From Prochlorococcus marinus str. SB (GTDB taxonomy: Bacteria; Cyanobacteriota; Cyanobacteriia; PCC-6307; Cyanobiaceae): a stretch of 64,000 nt of DNA. A program made the translations under genes and the position numbers. The stretch spans positions 62,001-126,000 of the forward strand of contig NZ_JNAS01000002.1 of the NCBI RefSeq assembly GCF_000760115.1, read 5' to 3'. Of the stretch, positions 1 through 10,300 are shown one piece after another. Within the stretch, counting starts at the first letter, position 1. Each line of letters opens with the position of its first letter. The notes beneath the pieces are model-generated. The model was not told the DNA's origin. It saw nothing but the letters and a program-made list of their open reading frames with translations, and did no database searches.

Positions 1-355
1 AAAAAAAATTAAAACTTCTGATGCTGGGAGAAAAGAACTACCTGAAAAGATTTGTAATCTTTCTAAAGAAGGTGATCAGATAATGATTGAAGTTGAGAAA
101 ATTTGGTTAGGCACTTATGCCTCTTTATTGGGAGATGTTGCTCTTCAAGAATTGTGCTTTGGCGGATTGTGGATTTCTGGAGGAACAGCATCAAAACATT
201 TCAAAAACTTTAAATCAGACTTTTTTTTAAAACAATTTTTCGACAAGGGAAGATTAAAAGATATTCTTAAAACAATACCTATAAAAGTAATTTTAGATGA
301 AGAGTTTGGACTTTTTAGTGCAGCCTGCAGAGCAAAAATGCTTTTAAAAACTTAA
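1..355 (+). CDS. Glucokinase, C-terminal part (5' end outside window)
   Basis: The reading frame is open from the first bases of the window to a stop at 355, so this is the 3' end of a longer gene. The roughly 118 visible residues contain LCFGGLWISGGTA, the glycine-rich C-terminal signature of the bacterial glucokinase (Glk) family, followed by a region ending in FGLFSAACRAKML. Such enzymes phosphorylate glucose with ATP in the cytosol to feed glycolysis or the pentose phosphate route. thrB starts 9 bases downstream, so the two are probably co-transcribed. The first in-frame ATG at 83 is internal to the family domain and is not the real start. The ATP-binding N-terminus cannot be seen. Confidence 0.8.
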   Translation, partial: KKIKTSDAGRKELPEKICNLSKEGDQIMIEVEKIWLGTYASLLGDVALQELCFGGLWISGGTASKHFKNFKSDFFLKQFFDKGRLKDILKTIPIKVILDEEFGLFSAACRAKMLLKT

Positions 356-364
356 AAACAAAAA

Positions 365-1312
365 ATGTTTATTCCTGAAATAGGTAAAAAAATAAGAGTA
401 ACAGTGCCTTCCACAACTGCAAATTTAGGGCCTGGATTCGATTGCCTTGGAGCAGCATTAGATTTGTACAATGAGTTTATTTTTACGAGAATTGAAGGTG
501 GCGGAGATAGATTTGATTTAATAATGGAAAGTACAGATGGTAATCATTTAAGAGGAGGACCTGAAAACTTAGTTTTTAGAGCAGCTCAGAAAGTATGGGA
601 GAGCGCCAATATGGATCCTTTTGCACTTGAAGCAAGAGTTAAGTTGGCAGTACCACCTGCACGCGGGCTTGGAAGTAGCGCTACAGCAATCGTTGCTGGA
701 TTAATCGGAGCGAATGCAATAATGAACTCTCCATTGTCCAAAGAAAAACTCCTTGAACTTGCCATTGATATAGAAGGACATCCTGATAATGTAGTATCCT
801 CACTTCTGGGTGGGCTTTGCTTGACAGCCAGGTCTTCTTCTCAAAGATGGAGAATCATTAGATGTGATTGGCACGATTCAATTAAAGCTGTTGTCGCAAT
901 ACCTGCGATTCGTCTAAGCACAAGTGAAGCAAGAAAGGTTATGCCCAAGAATGTACCCATATCTGATGCAGTTACAAATATGGGGGCACTTACTTTGTTA
1001 CTAAACGGCTTAAAGGCAGGTAATGCGGAACTAATAAAAGAGGGAATGTTTGATAAGTTACATGAACCCTACAGATGGAAACTTATTAAAGGCGGCTTAG
1101 AAGTTAAAGATGCCGCACTAAATGCAGGCGCTCTAGGATGCGCAATTAGTGGGGCTGGGCCAAGTATCTTAGCTTTATGTAAAAAAGAAAATGGTAAAAA
1201 CGTCAGTCAAGCCATGGTGAAAGCATGGGAGAAATCAGGTGTAGCTAGCAGAGCACCGTTCTTAAACGTTCAAACAACTGGCAGCCAATTTAGCACAATC
1301 TCCGGTAAGTAG
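365..1312 (+). CDS. thrB: Homoserine kinase
   Basis: This GHMP-family kinase of 315 residues phosphorylates homoserine to O-phosphohomoserine, the step before threonine synthase. The N-terminus carries TTANLGPGFDCLG, typical of ThrB substrate binding. The ATP loop PPARGLGSSATA lies near residue 100, and a C-terminal GHMP motif reads CAISGAGPSILAL. Length is normal for the family. It follows glucokinase by 9 bases and is separated from ndhD by 79 bases. Nothing unusual was seen. Confidence 0.96.
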   Translation: MFIPEIGKKIRVTVPSTTANLGPGFDCLGAALDLYNEFIFTRIEGGGDRFDLIMESTDGNHLRGGPENLVFRAAQKVWESANMDPFALEARVKLAVPPARGLGSSATAIVAGLIGANAIMNSPLSKEKLLELAIDIEGHPDNVVSSLLGGLCLTARSSSQRWRIIRCDWHDSIKAVVAIPAIRLSTSEARKVMPKNVPISDAVTNMGALTLLLNGLKAGNAELIKEGMFDKLHEPYRWKLIKGGLEVKDAALNAGALGCAISGAGPSILALCKKENGKNVSQAMVKAWEKSGVASRAPFLNVQTTGSQFSTISGK

Positions 1313-1391
1313 TTTTACTTAGGCATTTTTAATGTTATAGTCTCAAGCTAGTACAACTTCAACTAGAATAAAAAAATTATTCATTACATAA

Positions 1392-2933
1392 ATGAATTTA
1401 GAATCTTTTCCTTGGCTATCATCTATTGTTTTACTGCCTTTAATTGGGGCATTAATAATGCCTTTCTTGAGTTCAAAAGAAGGAGAAGATAATTCACTCC
1501 CTAGAAATATCTCATTAAGTTTTTTATTTATAGATTTTTTACTAATTATCGGCGTTCTTTTTCAAAAATTCAATACTTCAGATAGCTCTTTACAACTAGT
1601 AGAGAGAGCTTCTTGGCTACCATCTATAGGCTTAGAGTGGTCTCTTGGAGTAGATGGGTTATCTGCTCCTTTAGTAGCTTTAAGTGGGTTAATTACATTT
1701 TTATCGGCTGCAGCTAGTTGGAAAATTAAGAAAAAATCTAATCTATATTTTGCTCTTTTACTAGTCCAAGCATCAGCACAGGCACTAGTTTTCCTTTCTC
1801 AAGATTTTCTATTGTTTTTCTTGGCATGGGAACTTGAATTAGTCCCGGTGTATCTTCTTATTGCGATTTGGGGAGGGAAAAAGAAATTATATGCTGCAAC
1901 TAAGTTCATACTTTATACAGCTTTAGCTTCTTTATTAATTCTCATAAGTGGGTTAGCACTTGCCTTGAGTGGCGATACCTTTACTTTAAATATTACTGAT
2001 TTAACCAATAAACATGTATCGGGCAGCCTAGCTTTATTATCTTATTTAGGATTTTTAATTGGTTTTGGAGTAAAACTTCCTATCTTTCCATTACATACTT
2101 GGTTACCCGATGCACATGGAGAGGCTAATGCTCCAGTTTCAATGTTACTAGCTGGAATACTCTTAAAAATGGGAGGTTATGCTCTCTTAAGATTCAATGT
2201 TCAAATCCTCCCTGAAGTTCATCTTCAAATTGCGCCTGCGTTAATTATTCTCGGAATCATAAATATAATTTACGGAGCTCTAAATGCATTTGCACAAGAT
2301 AATGTCAAAAGGAGAATTGCATGTAGCTCTGTGAGTCATATGGGTTTTGTTCTGTTAGGGATTGGAGCAGTAGATGCTCTAGGTATTAGCGGAGCAATGC
2401 TACAAATGATCAGTCACGGACTAATAGCTGCAGCGATGTTCTTTGTTACGGGCTCATTCTATGAAAGAACAAATACTCTTTCTATACCAAATATGGGCGG
2501 TTTAGCAAAGGTCTTGCCAATAACTTTTGCTTTTTTCTTAGCAAGCTCACTAGCCTCTCTAGCACTACCTGGGATGAGCGGTTTTATAAGTGAAATAACT
2601 GTATTTTTAGGTATCACAAGTCAAGAAGGCTTCAGCTCTATCTTTAGATCGATCACTATTCTTATTGCAGCTATAGGTTTAGTTCTTACACCAATATATC
2701 TACTATCAATGTGTAGAAGAGTATTTTTTGGCCCTAGAATTCCCGCACTAGCTACAGTCAAAGAGATGAATGGTCGAGAATTGACTATTGGTTTCAGTTT
2801 ATTGTTGCCTACGTTAGTAATTGGTTTTTGGCCCAAAATCGCCATTAATTTATACGAATCTTCAACCAATGCTCTCAGTCAGCAGCTTACTCTAGCTAAA
2901 TTAGTTGGATTAATACCAACCTTAGTAAATTAA
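1392..2933 (+). CDS. ndhD: NAD(P)H-quinone oxidoreductase chain 4 (NdhD)
   Basis: A 513-residue, very hydrophobic protein with about 14 predicted membrane spans. It is the proton-antiporter-like subunit D of thylakoid NDH-1, which takes part in cyclic electron flow and respiration. The proton_antipo_M core is clear: [32 protein letters not shown] is recognisable as [15 protein letters not shown] followed by [17 protein letters not shown] near residues 232-270, and [14 protein letters not shown] lies near residue 310. The charged WELELVP motif near residue 150 is also present. It looks like the respiratory NdhD1 type, although paralogue assignment needs a tree. The M3 peptidase gene begins 13 bases after its stop. 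Confidence 0.95.
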   Translation: MNLESFPWLSSIVLLPLIGALIMPFLSSKEGEDNSLPRNISLSFLFIDFLLIIGVLFQKFNTSDSSLQLVERASWLPSIGLEWSLGVDGLSAPLVALSGLITFLSAAASWKIKKKSNLYFALLLVQASAQALVFLSQDFLLFFLAWELELVPVYLLIAIWGGKKKLYAATKFILYTALASLLILISGLALALSGDTFTLNITDLTNKHVSGSLALLSYLGFLIGFGVKLPIFPLHTWLPDAHGEANAPVSMLLAGILLKMGGYALLRFNVQILPEVHLQIAPALIILGIINIIYGALNAFAQDNVKRRIACSSVSHMGFVLLGIGAVDALGISGAMLQMISHGLIAAAMFFVTGSFYERTNTLSIPNMGGLAKVLPITFAFFLASSLASLALPGMSGFISEITVFLGITSQEGFSSIFRSITILIAAIGLVLTPIYLLSMCRRVFFGPRIPALATVKEMNGRELTIGFSLLLPTLVIGFWPKIAINLYESSTNALSQQLTLAKLVGLIPTLVN

Positions 2934-2946
2934 ATTACTTTAATAA

Positions 2947-5034
2947 ATGGATACCTCAATTTTTAAATATGGAGAATTACCAGAATTTAAAAAATTTACT
3001 CCCGAAAGCATAAGTAAACAATTCCCAGCAGTACTAGAAAAGATAGCTGAAGAATTTAAAAACATAGAAAAAAATTTATCTAATTATTTGATTCAAAATG
3101 ATTTAAATTGGGATAAGGTAATAAATCCTTTAAATGAAGTAAATGAAATTCTTAGATGGAGTTGGGGAGTAATAAGCCACCTAAATGCTGTAAATAATTC
3201 TGAAAGTTTAAGAGATATTTATTCAAAATTTCTTCCAGAGATTATTAGCTTGAGTAATAAGTTCGGGCAAAGCAAAATAATTTACAATTCTTTAGTCAAG
3301 CTTAAAGAAACAAATAAGTTTGATCAAATTAAAAACAGAATTTTAGATAAAGAAATTCTTGAGATGCAACATAGAGGAATTTCACTACAAAAGAATGATC
3401 AAGAAGAATTCAACAAAATTTCAGAAAAGCTTGGAGAACTATCAACTGAATTTAGTAACAATGTTCTTGATGCCACTAACGAATGGTTTTTAATTTTAAA
3501 TAAAAAATCTGAAGTAGATGGTCTTCCTGAACGAGTACTAGAATTGATGGCAATTTCTGCACACAATCACTTAAAAAAAGATGAAGAAGTTGATATTAAA
3601 AATGGTCCTTGGAAATTAAGTCTAGATATTCCAACTTATACTTCGTTCATGACATATGCCTCCGAGCGTAATCTTAGAGAAAAGCTATACAAGGCATTCG
3701 TTAGTAGGGCTTCTCAAGGAGAAAAAAGTAATTCTCAAATCATTGAAGATATATTATCTCTCAGGACTAAACAAGCAAATCTTCTTGGTTATAAAAGTTG
3801 GGCAGAACTAAGTTTGTCAACGAAAATGGCTAAAGAAATAAAAAATGTAGAAAACCTATTAGAAGAATTGAGAGAACCAGCATTCAAAGCTGCAAAAATT
3901 GAATTAGAAACACTCGATAAGTTTTCTAAAGCTAATGGATTTCCAAAATCGCAGAATATTGAACCATGGGATATTAGTTATTGGTCTGAACTTCTTAGAA
4001 AGGAAAAGTTTAATTTGGATCAAGAGTCTTTGAGACCTTGGTTCCCACTAAATGATGTTTTGAAAGGTTTATTTAAATTAAGTGAGAAGCTTTTTGAAAT
4101 TAAAGTAGTCGAGGCAACTGATGAGGCACCTCTCTGGAATGATGACGTTTTATTTTTTAATATCCTCAATAATGAAAATAAAAAAATTGCATCTTTTTAC
4201 CTAGATCCATATTCAAGGCCTGAATCAAAAAGAGGAGGGGCTTGGATGGATGAATGTTTGAATAAAAATAATGTTGGCAAAAAGACCCTTCCTGTAGCTT
4301 ATCTAGTTTGTAATCAGACTCCACCATCAAAAGATAAACCTAGTTTGATGAGTTTTGAAGAAGTTCAGACTCTTTTCCACGAATTTGGTCATGGTCTTCA
4401 ACACATGCTTACTACTGTAAATCTTCCTCAAGCAGCTGGCATTAATAATGTTGAGTGGGATGCAGTCGAACTTCCAAGTCAATTTATGGAAAACTGGTGT
4501 TTTCATAAAAATACACTTTTGAATATTGCTAAGCACTACAAAACAGGAGAAAAACTATCCGATGAGAATTTTGAGAAGCTCCTGAAGAATAGAACTTTTA
4601 ATTGTGGTATGGCTACTCTTAGACAACTACATTTTGCAATTACAGACCTTAGATTGCACAGTAGTATTGATAAAAATGAAGGTAAAACAGCAGATGAAAT
4701 AAGAAGAGAAATTGCAAAACATACTACTATTATTGAACCAATTCAAGAAGATCACTTTCTTTGTTGTTTTAGTCATATATTTGCAGGGGGATATTCTGCA
4801 GGATATTACTCATATAAATGGGCTGAAGTTCTAAGTGCTGATGCATTTTCAATGTTTGAAGAAGCTGATCTAGAAAACTCTGAAAATTTAAAATTAATAG
4901 GAAAGAAATTCAAAGATACAATACTTAGCTTGGGAGGAAGCTTGCCTCCGTTAGACATATTTAAACTATTCAGAGGAAGAGAACCACAAACTGATTCTTT
5001 AATAAGACACTTAGGTTTATCTGGAGCTACATAA
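2947..5034 (+). CDS. M3-family oligopeptidase (PrlC/OpdA-like)
   Basis: A 695-residue zinc metallopeptidase of the thimet oligopeptidase family (M3), presumed to act in the cytosol on short peptides such as degraded signal peptides. The zinc motif HEFGH is at residues 478-482, and the third-ligand region VEWDAVELPSQFMENW follows about 25 residues later, as expected for M3 enzymes. The late GGYSAGYYSYKWAEV segment, which shapes the substrate channel, is also present. Full length for the family. Its last 8 bases overlap the 3' end of the convergent hydrolase gene on the other strand. Confidence 0.93.
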   Translation: MDTSIFKYGELPEFKKFTPESISKQFPAVLEKIAEEFKNIEKNLSNYLIQNDLNWDKVINPLNEVNEILRWSWGVISHLNAVNNSESLRDIYSKFLPEIISLSNKFGQSKIIYNSLVKLKETNKFDQIKNRILDKEILEMQHRGISLQKNDQEEFNKISEKLGELSTEFSNNVLDATNEWFLILNKKSEVDGLPERVLELMAISAHNHLKKDEEVDIKNGPWKLSLDIPTYTSFMTYASERNLREKLYKAFVSRASQGEKSNSQIIEDILSLRTKQANLLGYKSWAELSLSTKMAKEIKNVENLLEELREPAFKAAKIELETLDKFSKANGFPKSQNIEPWDISYWSELLRKEKFNLDQESLRPWFPLNDVLKGLFKLSEKLFEIKVVEATDEAPLWNDDVLFFNILNNENKKIASFYLDPYSRPESKRGGAWMDECLNKNNVGKKTLPVAYLVCNQTPPSKDKPSLMSFEEVQTLFHEFGHGLQHMLTTVNLPQAAGINNVEWDAVELPSQFMENWCFHKNTLLNIAKHYKTGEKLSDENFEKLLKNRTFNCGMATLRQLHFAITDLRLHSSIDKNEGKTADEIRREIAKHTTIIEPIQEDHFLCCFSHIFAGGYSAGYYSYKWAEVLSADAFSMFEEADLENSENLKLIGKKFKDTILSLGGSLPPLDIFKLFRGREPQTDSLIRHLGLSGAT

Positions 5035-5620
5035 TAATTTCATCGATTATTTTGTTAACCACAGATTTATTTCTTACAAGGTTTCTATGTTTATAGACTT
5101 TTACTGATATTTTTTTTCCAATATTTAAATTAGTCCACCAGCCAGGGAAAACCATCATATCCCAATAAGTAAAGAAATTAATACACTCAATATCATCAAG
5201 AAAAAAATCATTATTTGCGAGTTCTCTTAAAAACTTACTATTTATTTTCATTTCTGATATTCCTCTAAAGGGGTATTTAGGTATTAATTGAGCCATCAAA
5301 GTTCCTTTATGAGGGGAACCTATAGATATTAATCTTCTTGTTCTTTTATACCCATTAAATTTTTGAAGCCAGTATCTACCAATTATTCCTCCCATAAAAA
5401 ATCCCAAAATATCTATTTCTTTTTCTAAACCATATTTCTCTAAAATTAATTCGTTTAATTTATTAGTCAACTCCATGATTGAAGTCATTCCGTATGAATG
5501 GTTAAGAGTTGGGGCAAAATATTCAATGCCAATATCATCAAGTTTTGAGGTAATAGAAGAAAAAATACTTGAAGTATTCCAAAGACCATGAATCAATATA
5601 ATAGGATTTCTTTTTTCCAA
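5027..5620 (-). CDS. Alpha/beta-hydrolase-fold protein lacking its nucleophile Ser
   Basis: A 197-residue lipase-like alpha/beta-hydrolase. The oxyanion segment ILIHGLW is at residues 8-14, and ISIGSPHKGT is a typical lipase segment after strand 6. The nucleophile elbow, normally GHSMGG, reads GFFMGG at residues 73-78, so the catalytic Ser is Phe75 (codon TTT at 5396-5398). The acid candidate in YWDMM and the His in YKHRNL are still present. Translation starts at TTG, 8 bases after the folB stop, so it belongs to the proA-folB group. Either it has lost hydrolysis or the base is a sequencing or strain-specific change. Substrate unknown. Confidence 0.75.
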   Translation of the reverse strand: MEKRNPIILIHGLWNTSSIFSSITSKLDDIGIEYFAPTLNHSYGMTSIMELTNKLNELILEKYGLEKEIDILGFFMGGIIGRYWLQKFNGYKRTRRLISIGSPHKGTLMAQLIPKYPFRGISEMKINSKFLRELANNDFFLDDIECINFFTYWDMMVFPGWWTNLNIGKKISVKVYKHRNLVRNKSVVNKIIDEIIM

Positions 5621-5628
5621 TAATTTTG

Positions 5629-5988
5629 TTATTTTTCAAGAATTCTTACTATTGAGACCTTCCCATCGAAACCTGTGATTGGAGGATTACATTTTGTCAA
5701 AATAATTTTAACTTTAGAAAGCTTAAATTCCTGATCAATGATTTCTATAATTGCATTTGAATATTTTTCGATTGTGAAACAATATATTTTCTTTGATTGA
5801 TCTTTTAAAATTTGAACTAATTTTGAATAGTCAATTGTTTTTTTTATATCATCATTTACTGTACATTTTTCAAAATCAGTCCACAAAAAAATATCTAAAA
5901 TAAATAGTTGTCCTAATTCCCTTTCTTCATCAAGAACGCCAACCCTAGCCCAAAGTTTAATATTCTCAATTTTTAAAAAAGTTTCCAT
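5629..5988 (-). CDS. folB: Dihydroneopterin aldolase
   Basis: A 119-residue FolB-type enzyme that converts 7,8-dihydroneopterin to 6-hydroxymethyl-dihydropterin plus glycolaldehyde in folate synthesis. The N-terminus KIENIKLWARVGVLDEERELGQ carries the conserved Glu of the GVxxEER motif, and the C-terminal KCNPPI holds the catalytic Lys position. Length is normal. It sits 11 bases downstream of proA. folE, which acts earlier in the same pathway, is elsewhere in this window at 57310-58050, so folate genes are scattered. Confidence 0.9.
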   Translation of the reverse strand: METFLKIENIKLWARVGVLDEERELGQLFILDIFLWTDFEKCTVNDDIKKTIDYSKLVQILKDQSKKIYCFTIEKYSNAIIEIIDQEFKLSKVKIILTKCNPPITGFDGKVSIVRILEK

Positions 5989-5999
5989 CTTTAAAAGTT

Positions 6000-7310
6000 T
6001 TAAAGATCTTGATGTGTATAGATAGCCTTTCCTGATGAAAAATCATCAACTATATTCCCATCACCTTTTAGGAAATATTTATAAGTTACCAAACCTTCTA
6101 GACCTACAGGTCCCCTTGGTGGAAGAGTTTGAGTAGATATCCCAACCTCAGCTCCGAATCCATATCTAAAGCCATCTGCAAACCTAGTAGAGCAATTATG
6201 AAAAACACCTGCACTATCAACTACATTCATAAATTTATTGGCAGTATCTGAATTTTCAGTAATTATTCCATCTGTATGTTTTGAACTATATTTTTGAATA
6301 TGTGTGACTGCCTCCTGGAGATCATCAACAATTTTTATCGATAAAATTAAATCCAAATATTCAGTTTTCCAATCTTCTAGACTAGCCTCATACTTTAACC
6401 CTAATTCAACTGATCTCTTATCTCCAATTAATTTAACATCATTACAATTAAATAAAGGGATGGCCTTTTCTAAAAAAGCTGGTGCGATATCTTTATGGAC
6501 TAATAAAGTTTCGATAGCATTACATGCTGCAGGATATTGAATTTTGCTGTCTAAAGCGACTGATAAAGCCATCTCTAGATTTGCCTCAATATCTATAAAC
6601 AAATGACAAATTCCATCAGCATGGCCTAACACAGGAATTCTTGTATTCTCCTGAATAAATTTAACTAATTCATTACTTCCTCTTGGAATTATTAAATTTA
6701 TGTATTTCTCAAGATTTAACATCGCCATGCTATCTTTTCTACTGGTTAGTAAACATATTGCATTTTTATCAAGACCTGATTCATTTAAACCTTCTTGCAA
6801 TGCCTTTACTATTGCTGTATTTGTTAAATTAGCTTCACTACCACCTTTTAGCATTACTCCATTACCTGATCTTATTGCTAATGAACTAATCTGCATAACG
6901 GCATCTGGCCTTGATTCAAAAATAACCCCCAATACTCCGATTGGCACAGTTTTTCTTTCTAAGATCAATCCCTTTGAAAGCTCTCTTTTAATTTGAACTT
7001 TATTTACAGGATCAGCTAAGTCTCCAACTTTTCTTACTCCTTCAATTCCTGAATCTAATTTTGATTTTGATAACTTTAATCTAGAAAGTAAAGCCCTAGA
7101 AATACCCTTTTTTTGTGCACTTGAATAATCCGAATTATTAGCATCTAATATTTCATTAGAATTTTTTTCTAGATAATCAGCCATAAAATTTAAGGCTTTA
7201 ATTCGATTTTGATTTTCAGTCTGACTTATTTCTATTGATGCCGAACGAACTTTATTAGCTTTTTCTAAAAGATCATTATCTGGTTGAGGAACTTCAAAGA
7301 TATTAGTCAT
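6000..7310 (-). CDS. proA: Gamma-glutamyl phosphate reductase
   Basis: A 436-residue aldehyde-dehydrogenase-superfamily enzyme that reduces gamma-glutamyl phosphate to glutamate semialdehyde in proline synthesis. The catalytic Cys lies in YPAACNAIETLL, and conserved PRGSNELVKFI and GPVGLEGLVTYKY segments are present. Length is as expected. Start ATG at 7310 is 66 bases from the stop of the TamB-like gene upstream on the same strand. folB and the hydrolase follow closely and probably share its transcript. Confidence 0.95.
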   Translation of the reverse strand: MTNIFEVPQPDNDLLEKANKVRSASIEISQTENQNRIKALNFMADYLEKNSNEILDANNSDYSSAQKKGISRALLSRLKLSKSKLDSGIEGVRKVGDLADPVNKVQIKRELSKGLILERKTVPIGVLGVIFESRPDAVMQISSLAIRSGNGVMLKGGSEANLTNTAIVKALQEGLNESGLDKNAICLLTSRKDSMAMLNLEKYINLIIPRGSNELVKFIQENTRIPVLGHADGICHLFIDIEANLEMALSVALDSKIQYPAACNAIETLLVHKDIAPAFLEKAIPLFNCNDVKLIGDKRSVELGLKYEASLEDWKTEYLDLILSIKIVDDLQEAVTHIQKYSSKHTDGIITENSDTANKFMNVVDSAGVFHNCSTRFADGFRYGFGAEVGISTQTLPPRGPVGLEGLVTYKYFLKGDGNIVDDFSSGKAIYTHQDL

Positions 7311-7376
7311 AATATTTTTTAGTTAATTTAATAATAATTCAAATTAAAGATTCTTTAAAGTAAATTTTTTTCTAAA

Positions 7377-10300
7377 TTAATATCTAAAAAATAACTGAAC
7401 TTGACTTTTCCAATCCCCATTGGAATCATAAGAACCTAATAATTCTAAGTTTGGATTAGCCTGAAAAGTCAAAATCCCTAAAGGTGAAATATCATCTCTA
7501 CCTGGAACGGTTTGAAAGGCAAAATTTATCGCATCAGTAATATCAAGCCCTATTTCGGCTACCCAAGCTTGAGAAGACAATTCCTGATTAGAAGATGATT
7601 GATCATCATTTTCTATATCTAAATTTTCATTGGAAAAAATATTATTAAATGAATCATTATTTTCTATCAACGCTGGATATAAAGAAAACTGAAATCTTTC
7701 ACTAAATGCATCAGCATTATTAAGTTGCGAAATAAATGCTCTATTTATTAAATTTGCAGAGTTACCTCCAATTAAACCAATTATTTGTGATCTGCTATAG
7801 CTTGGCGTGCTCCTTAATTGGATTCTTCTATTTTCATCAGCGAAAGATAATTGATCTAAAAATCCTTCATAAGATGCTTCAATTTTGATAAGCCTAGTAT
7901 TACCAATTCCAAATGCACCATAACTGCTTGAACCAGCGTCGACAGCAACATCACCTGATACATTTAAATCCTGATTGTTTTCACTTATAGGTATTATAGA
8001 ATCTGGAACTTTACTGATTAAAGAAAAATTTATAAATGGAACCACACCACTTCTTGATGCAAATAGAATATAATTATCTTTATTTTTATTAAGTTTAAAC
8101 GGTGTAGTATATAGATTTGCTCTTCCTTTCTTTAGGTAAATAAGACCCCTAGCATTTAAATCTTTTCCTACCGCACCATTTATAGTAAGGTCTAATTTGG
8201 TATCTAAATAAGCTTGAACTATCTCTGAATATTGAAGTTTAAATTCTGGTCCAAGTTTTAATTTAAGATTATTAAAACTCAAATTATCTAGATAGCTAGG
8301 CAAAGTTTCTCCTAAAAGAACTGAATTCAAAATTGTTTCATTTGATATTATTTCAATATTTTTTTTATTATTCCAATAGAGTTCTGGCCAATCTTTTTTA
8401 TCCTCTTTTCGTATAAGATTTTTTTCTTTTTTGATATTTTGATTGGTGCTATTAAAATTAATAAATCCATTATTAAAAGAAAGAGAGCCTCCCAAAACAG
8501 GACTTTCAAATGATCCACTTAAATCTATATCTGAATCTATTAAGAAATTAAAATTATCTTTTTCTAAAGTAAATCTATTTGTTTTCAAATTAATTTTTGC
8601 CTCGTCGGAATTATTCTTACGATAAAAAGGCAAAGACCCTTTTATAAAAATTTCCCCAGAATCTTCAGCCTTTGCTTTTAGATTATTGATCTCTAAAGAA
8701 TCAAAATCAAAAATTATTATGCTATTAATATCTTTTATTTTATTTTTAAAAAAATCAATTTCAGAATCGTTAATTACGATAAATCCATTTAATTGTGGTT
8801 TATTTAACCTACCTTTTAGAATCATTCTTAGATTCACATCACCTTCTTTAAAAGTAAAGTATTCATCAGCAAAAATATCTATTAACTCAACAAATTTTCC
8901 ATTCCCAATCAATCTTAGATCTAAGTTATCTGATTTATTTATAGGTATTAAGCCTTCAATATTAATTGGGATTTCAGAATCATTTATTAGAATTGAAAAA
9001 TTAATATCAAAAATAGAGTTATCAAATTCAATTAGTCCTTTATCAAATATTATTGTGTTATTTTTAATTGATGAATTATTGGAAGAAATTTCACTAAAGA
9101 AAGATTTTTTATCAATATCATAAAATAAATTCATATCTAACCCTCCAAGAAAATCTCTTGGTTTATTTAAAAAGATATTTGCTGTACTTAATGGTAATTT
9201 ATTAATTCTTAAAGAACCTTTACCCGTTAATAATCCGCCTTCCAAATCAATAGAAAATTCCTCTTTGTTATTCTTGTATTCATCCTTAGGTATATCAAGA
9301 TAGCCATTTAATTTTGCATTCAATTTATAATTAACTGGTTTATCGCCCTGTATAGTAATTTTCCCATTGTATCTACTTCTAAATTTATTTAAATATTTTT
9401 GCAAATTAAATTTGTCCTCTAGCACATTCCTATTTTCAATAAAGTTATCTATAAAATCGATCCTCTCTTTAAATGATTTATTATAATTATTTATTTCCAA
9501 ATCATCCAAAATATTCGATTTACTGATGGGAATAACTTTTTTATTATCAAAGTTAAAAATATCAAAAGCGGTAAGAATAGTCCAACTAGTACTTACATTC
9601 GTAAATTCTGAATTAATAAAATTATTTTTATTTGAATCAAATTCGACTTCAATTACTCCTCCATCAATTGGATAAAGTGAAGAATTTATATAAAAATAAT
9701 TATTTTTGACGCTGAAATCAAATAATGAATTGGCTAGATTAATATTTCTATATTTACCTAAACTCCAAGCAAGTCTCCCAAATAGCGATGACTGGTCTGA
9801 CGAAATTGATCCCTCACCATTAATAATCCCATCAATTTTATCAAATTGATTTTTGTATAAAGATAATTCAAGTTCATCAAGAGGAAAATTATCCGCTCGC
9901 CATTTATAACTATCTTCCTCTTTGACAATACCTACAATCCCTTTATTTGAGTTAAAAACTCTTATAAAATTTGCATTATCTAGCTTAAGATCAGAATCAA
10001 ACTTAATTGAAAGAAATGAAGGGATTGGAGAATATCTATTTTTCATATTTAGCAGAAATTCATTATTTACATACTTAATATCTCCCTCCCATGTCTCTCT
10101 AATCCGGATACCTTTAAAGTGAGGATAATCAACATTAAAGAATATAGAAATATCAGGATCCGTAATTTTTCCTTTTAATTCTCCTTTAGCAGTAATGAAA
10201 CCCCTTATATCATTTTTCCGGAAAATATTTAAATTAGATAATTGTGTTCTATTTATTTTGAAACTAGTATCTACATCTCCAAAATTAATACCTCTTCTAT

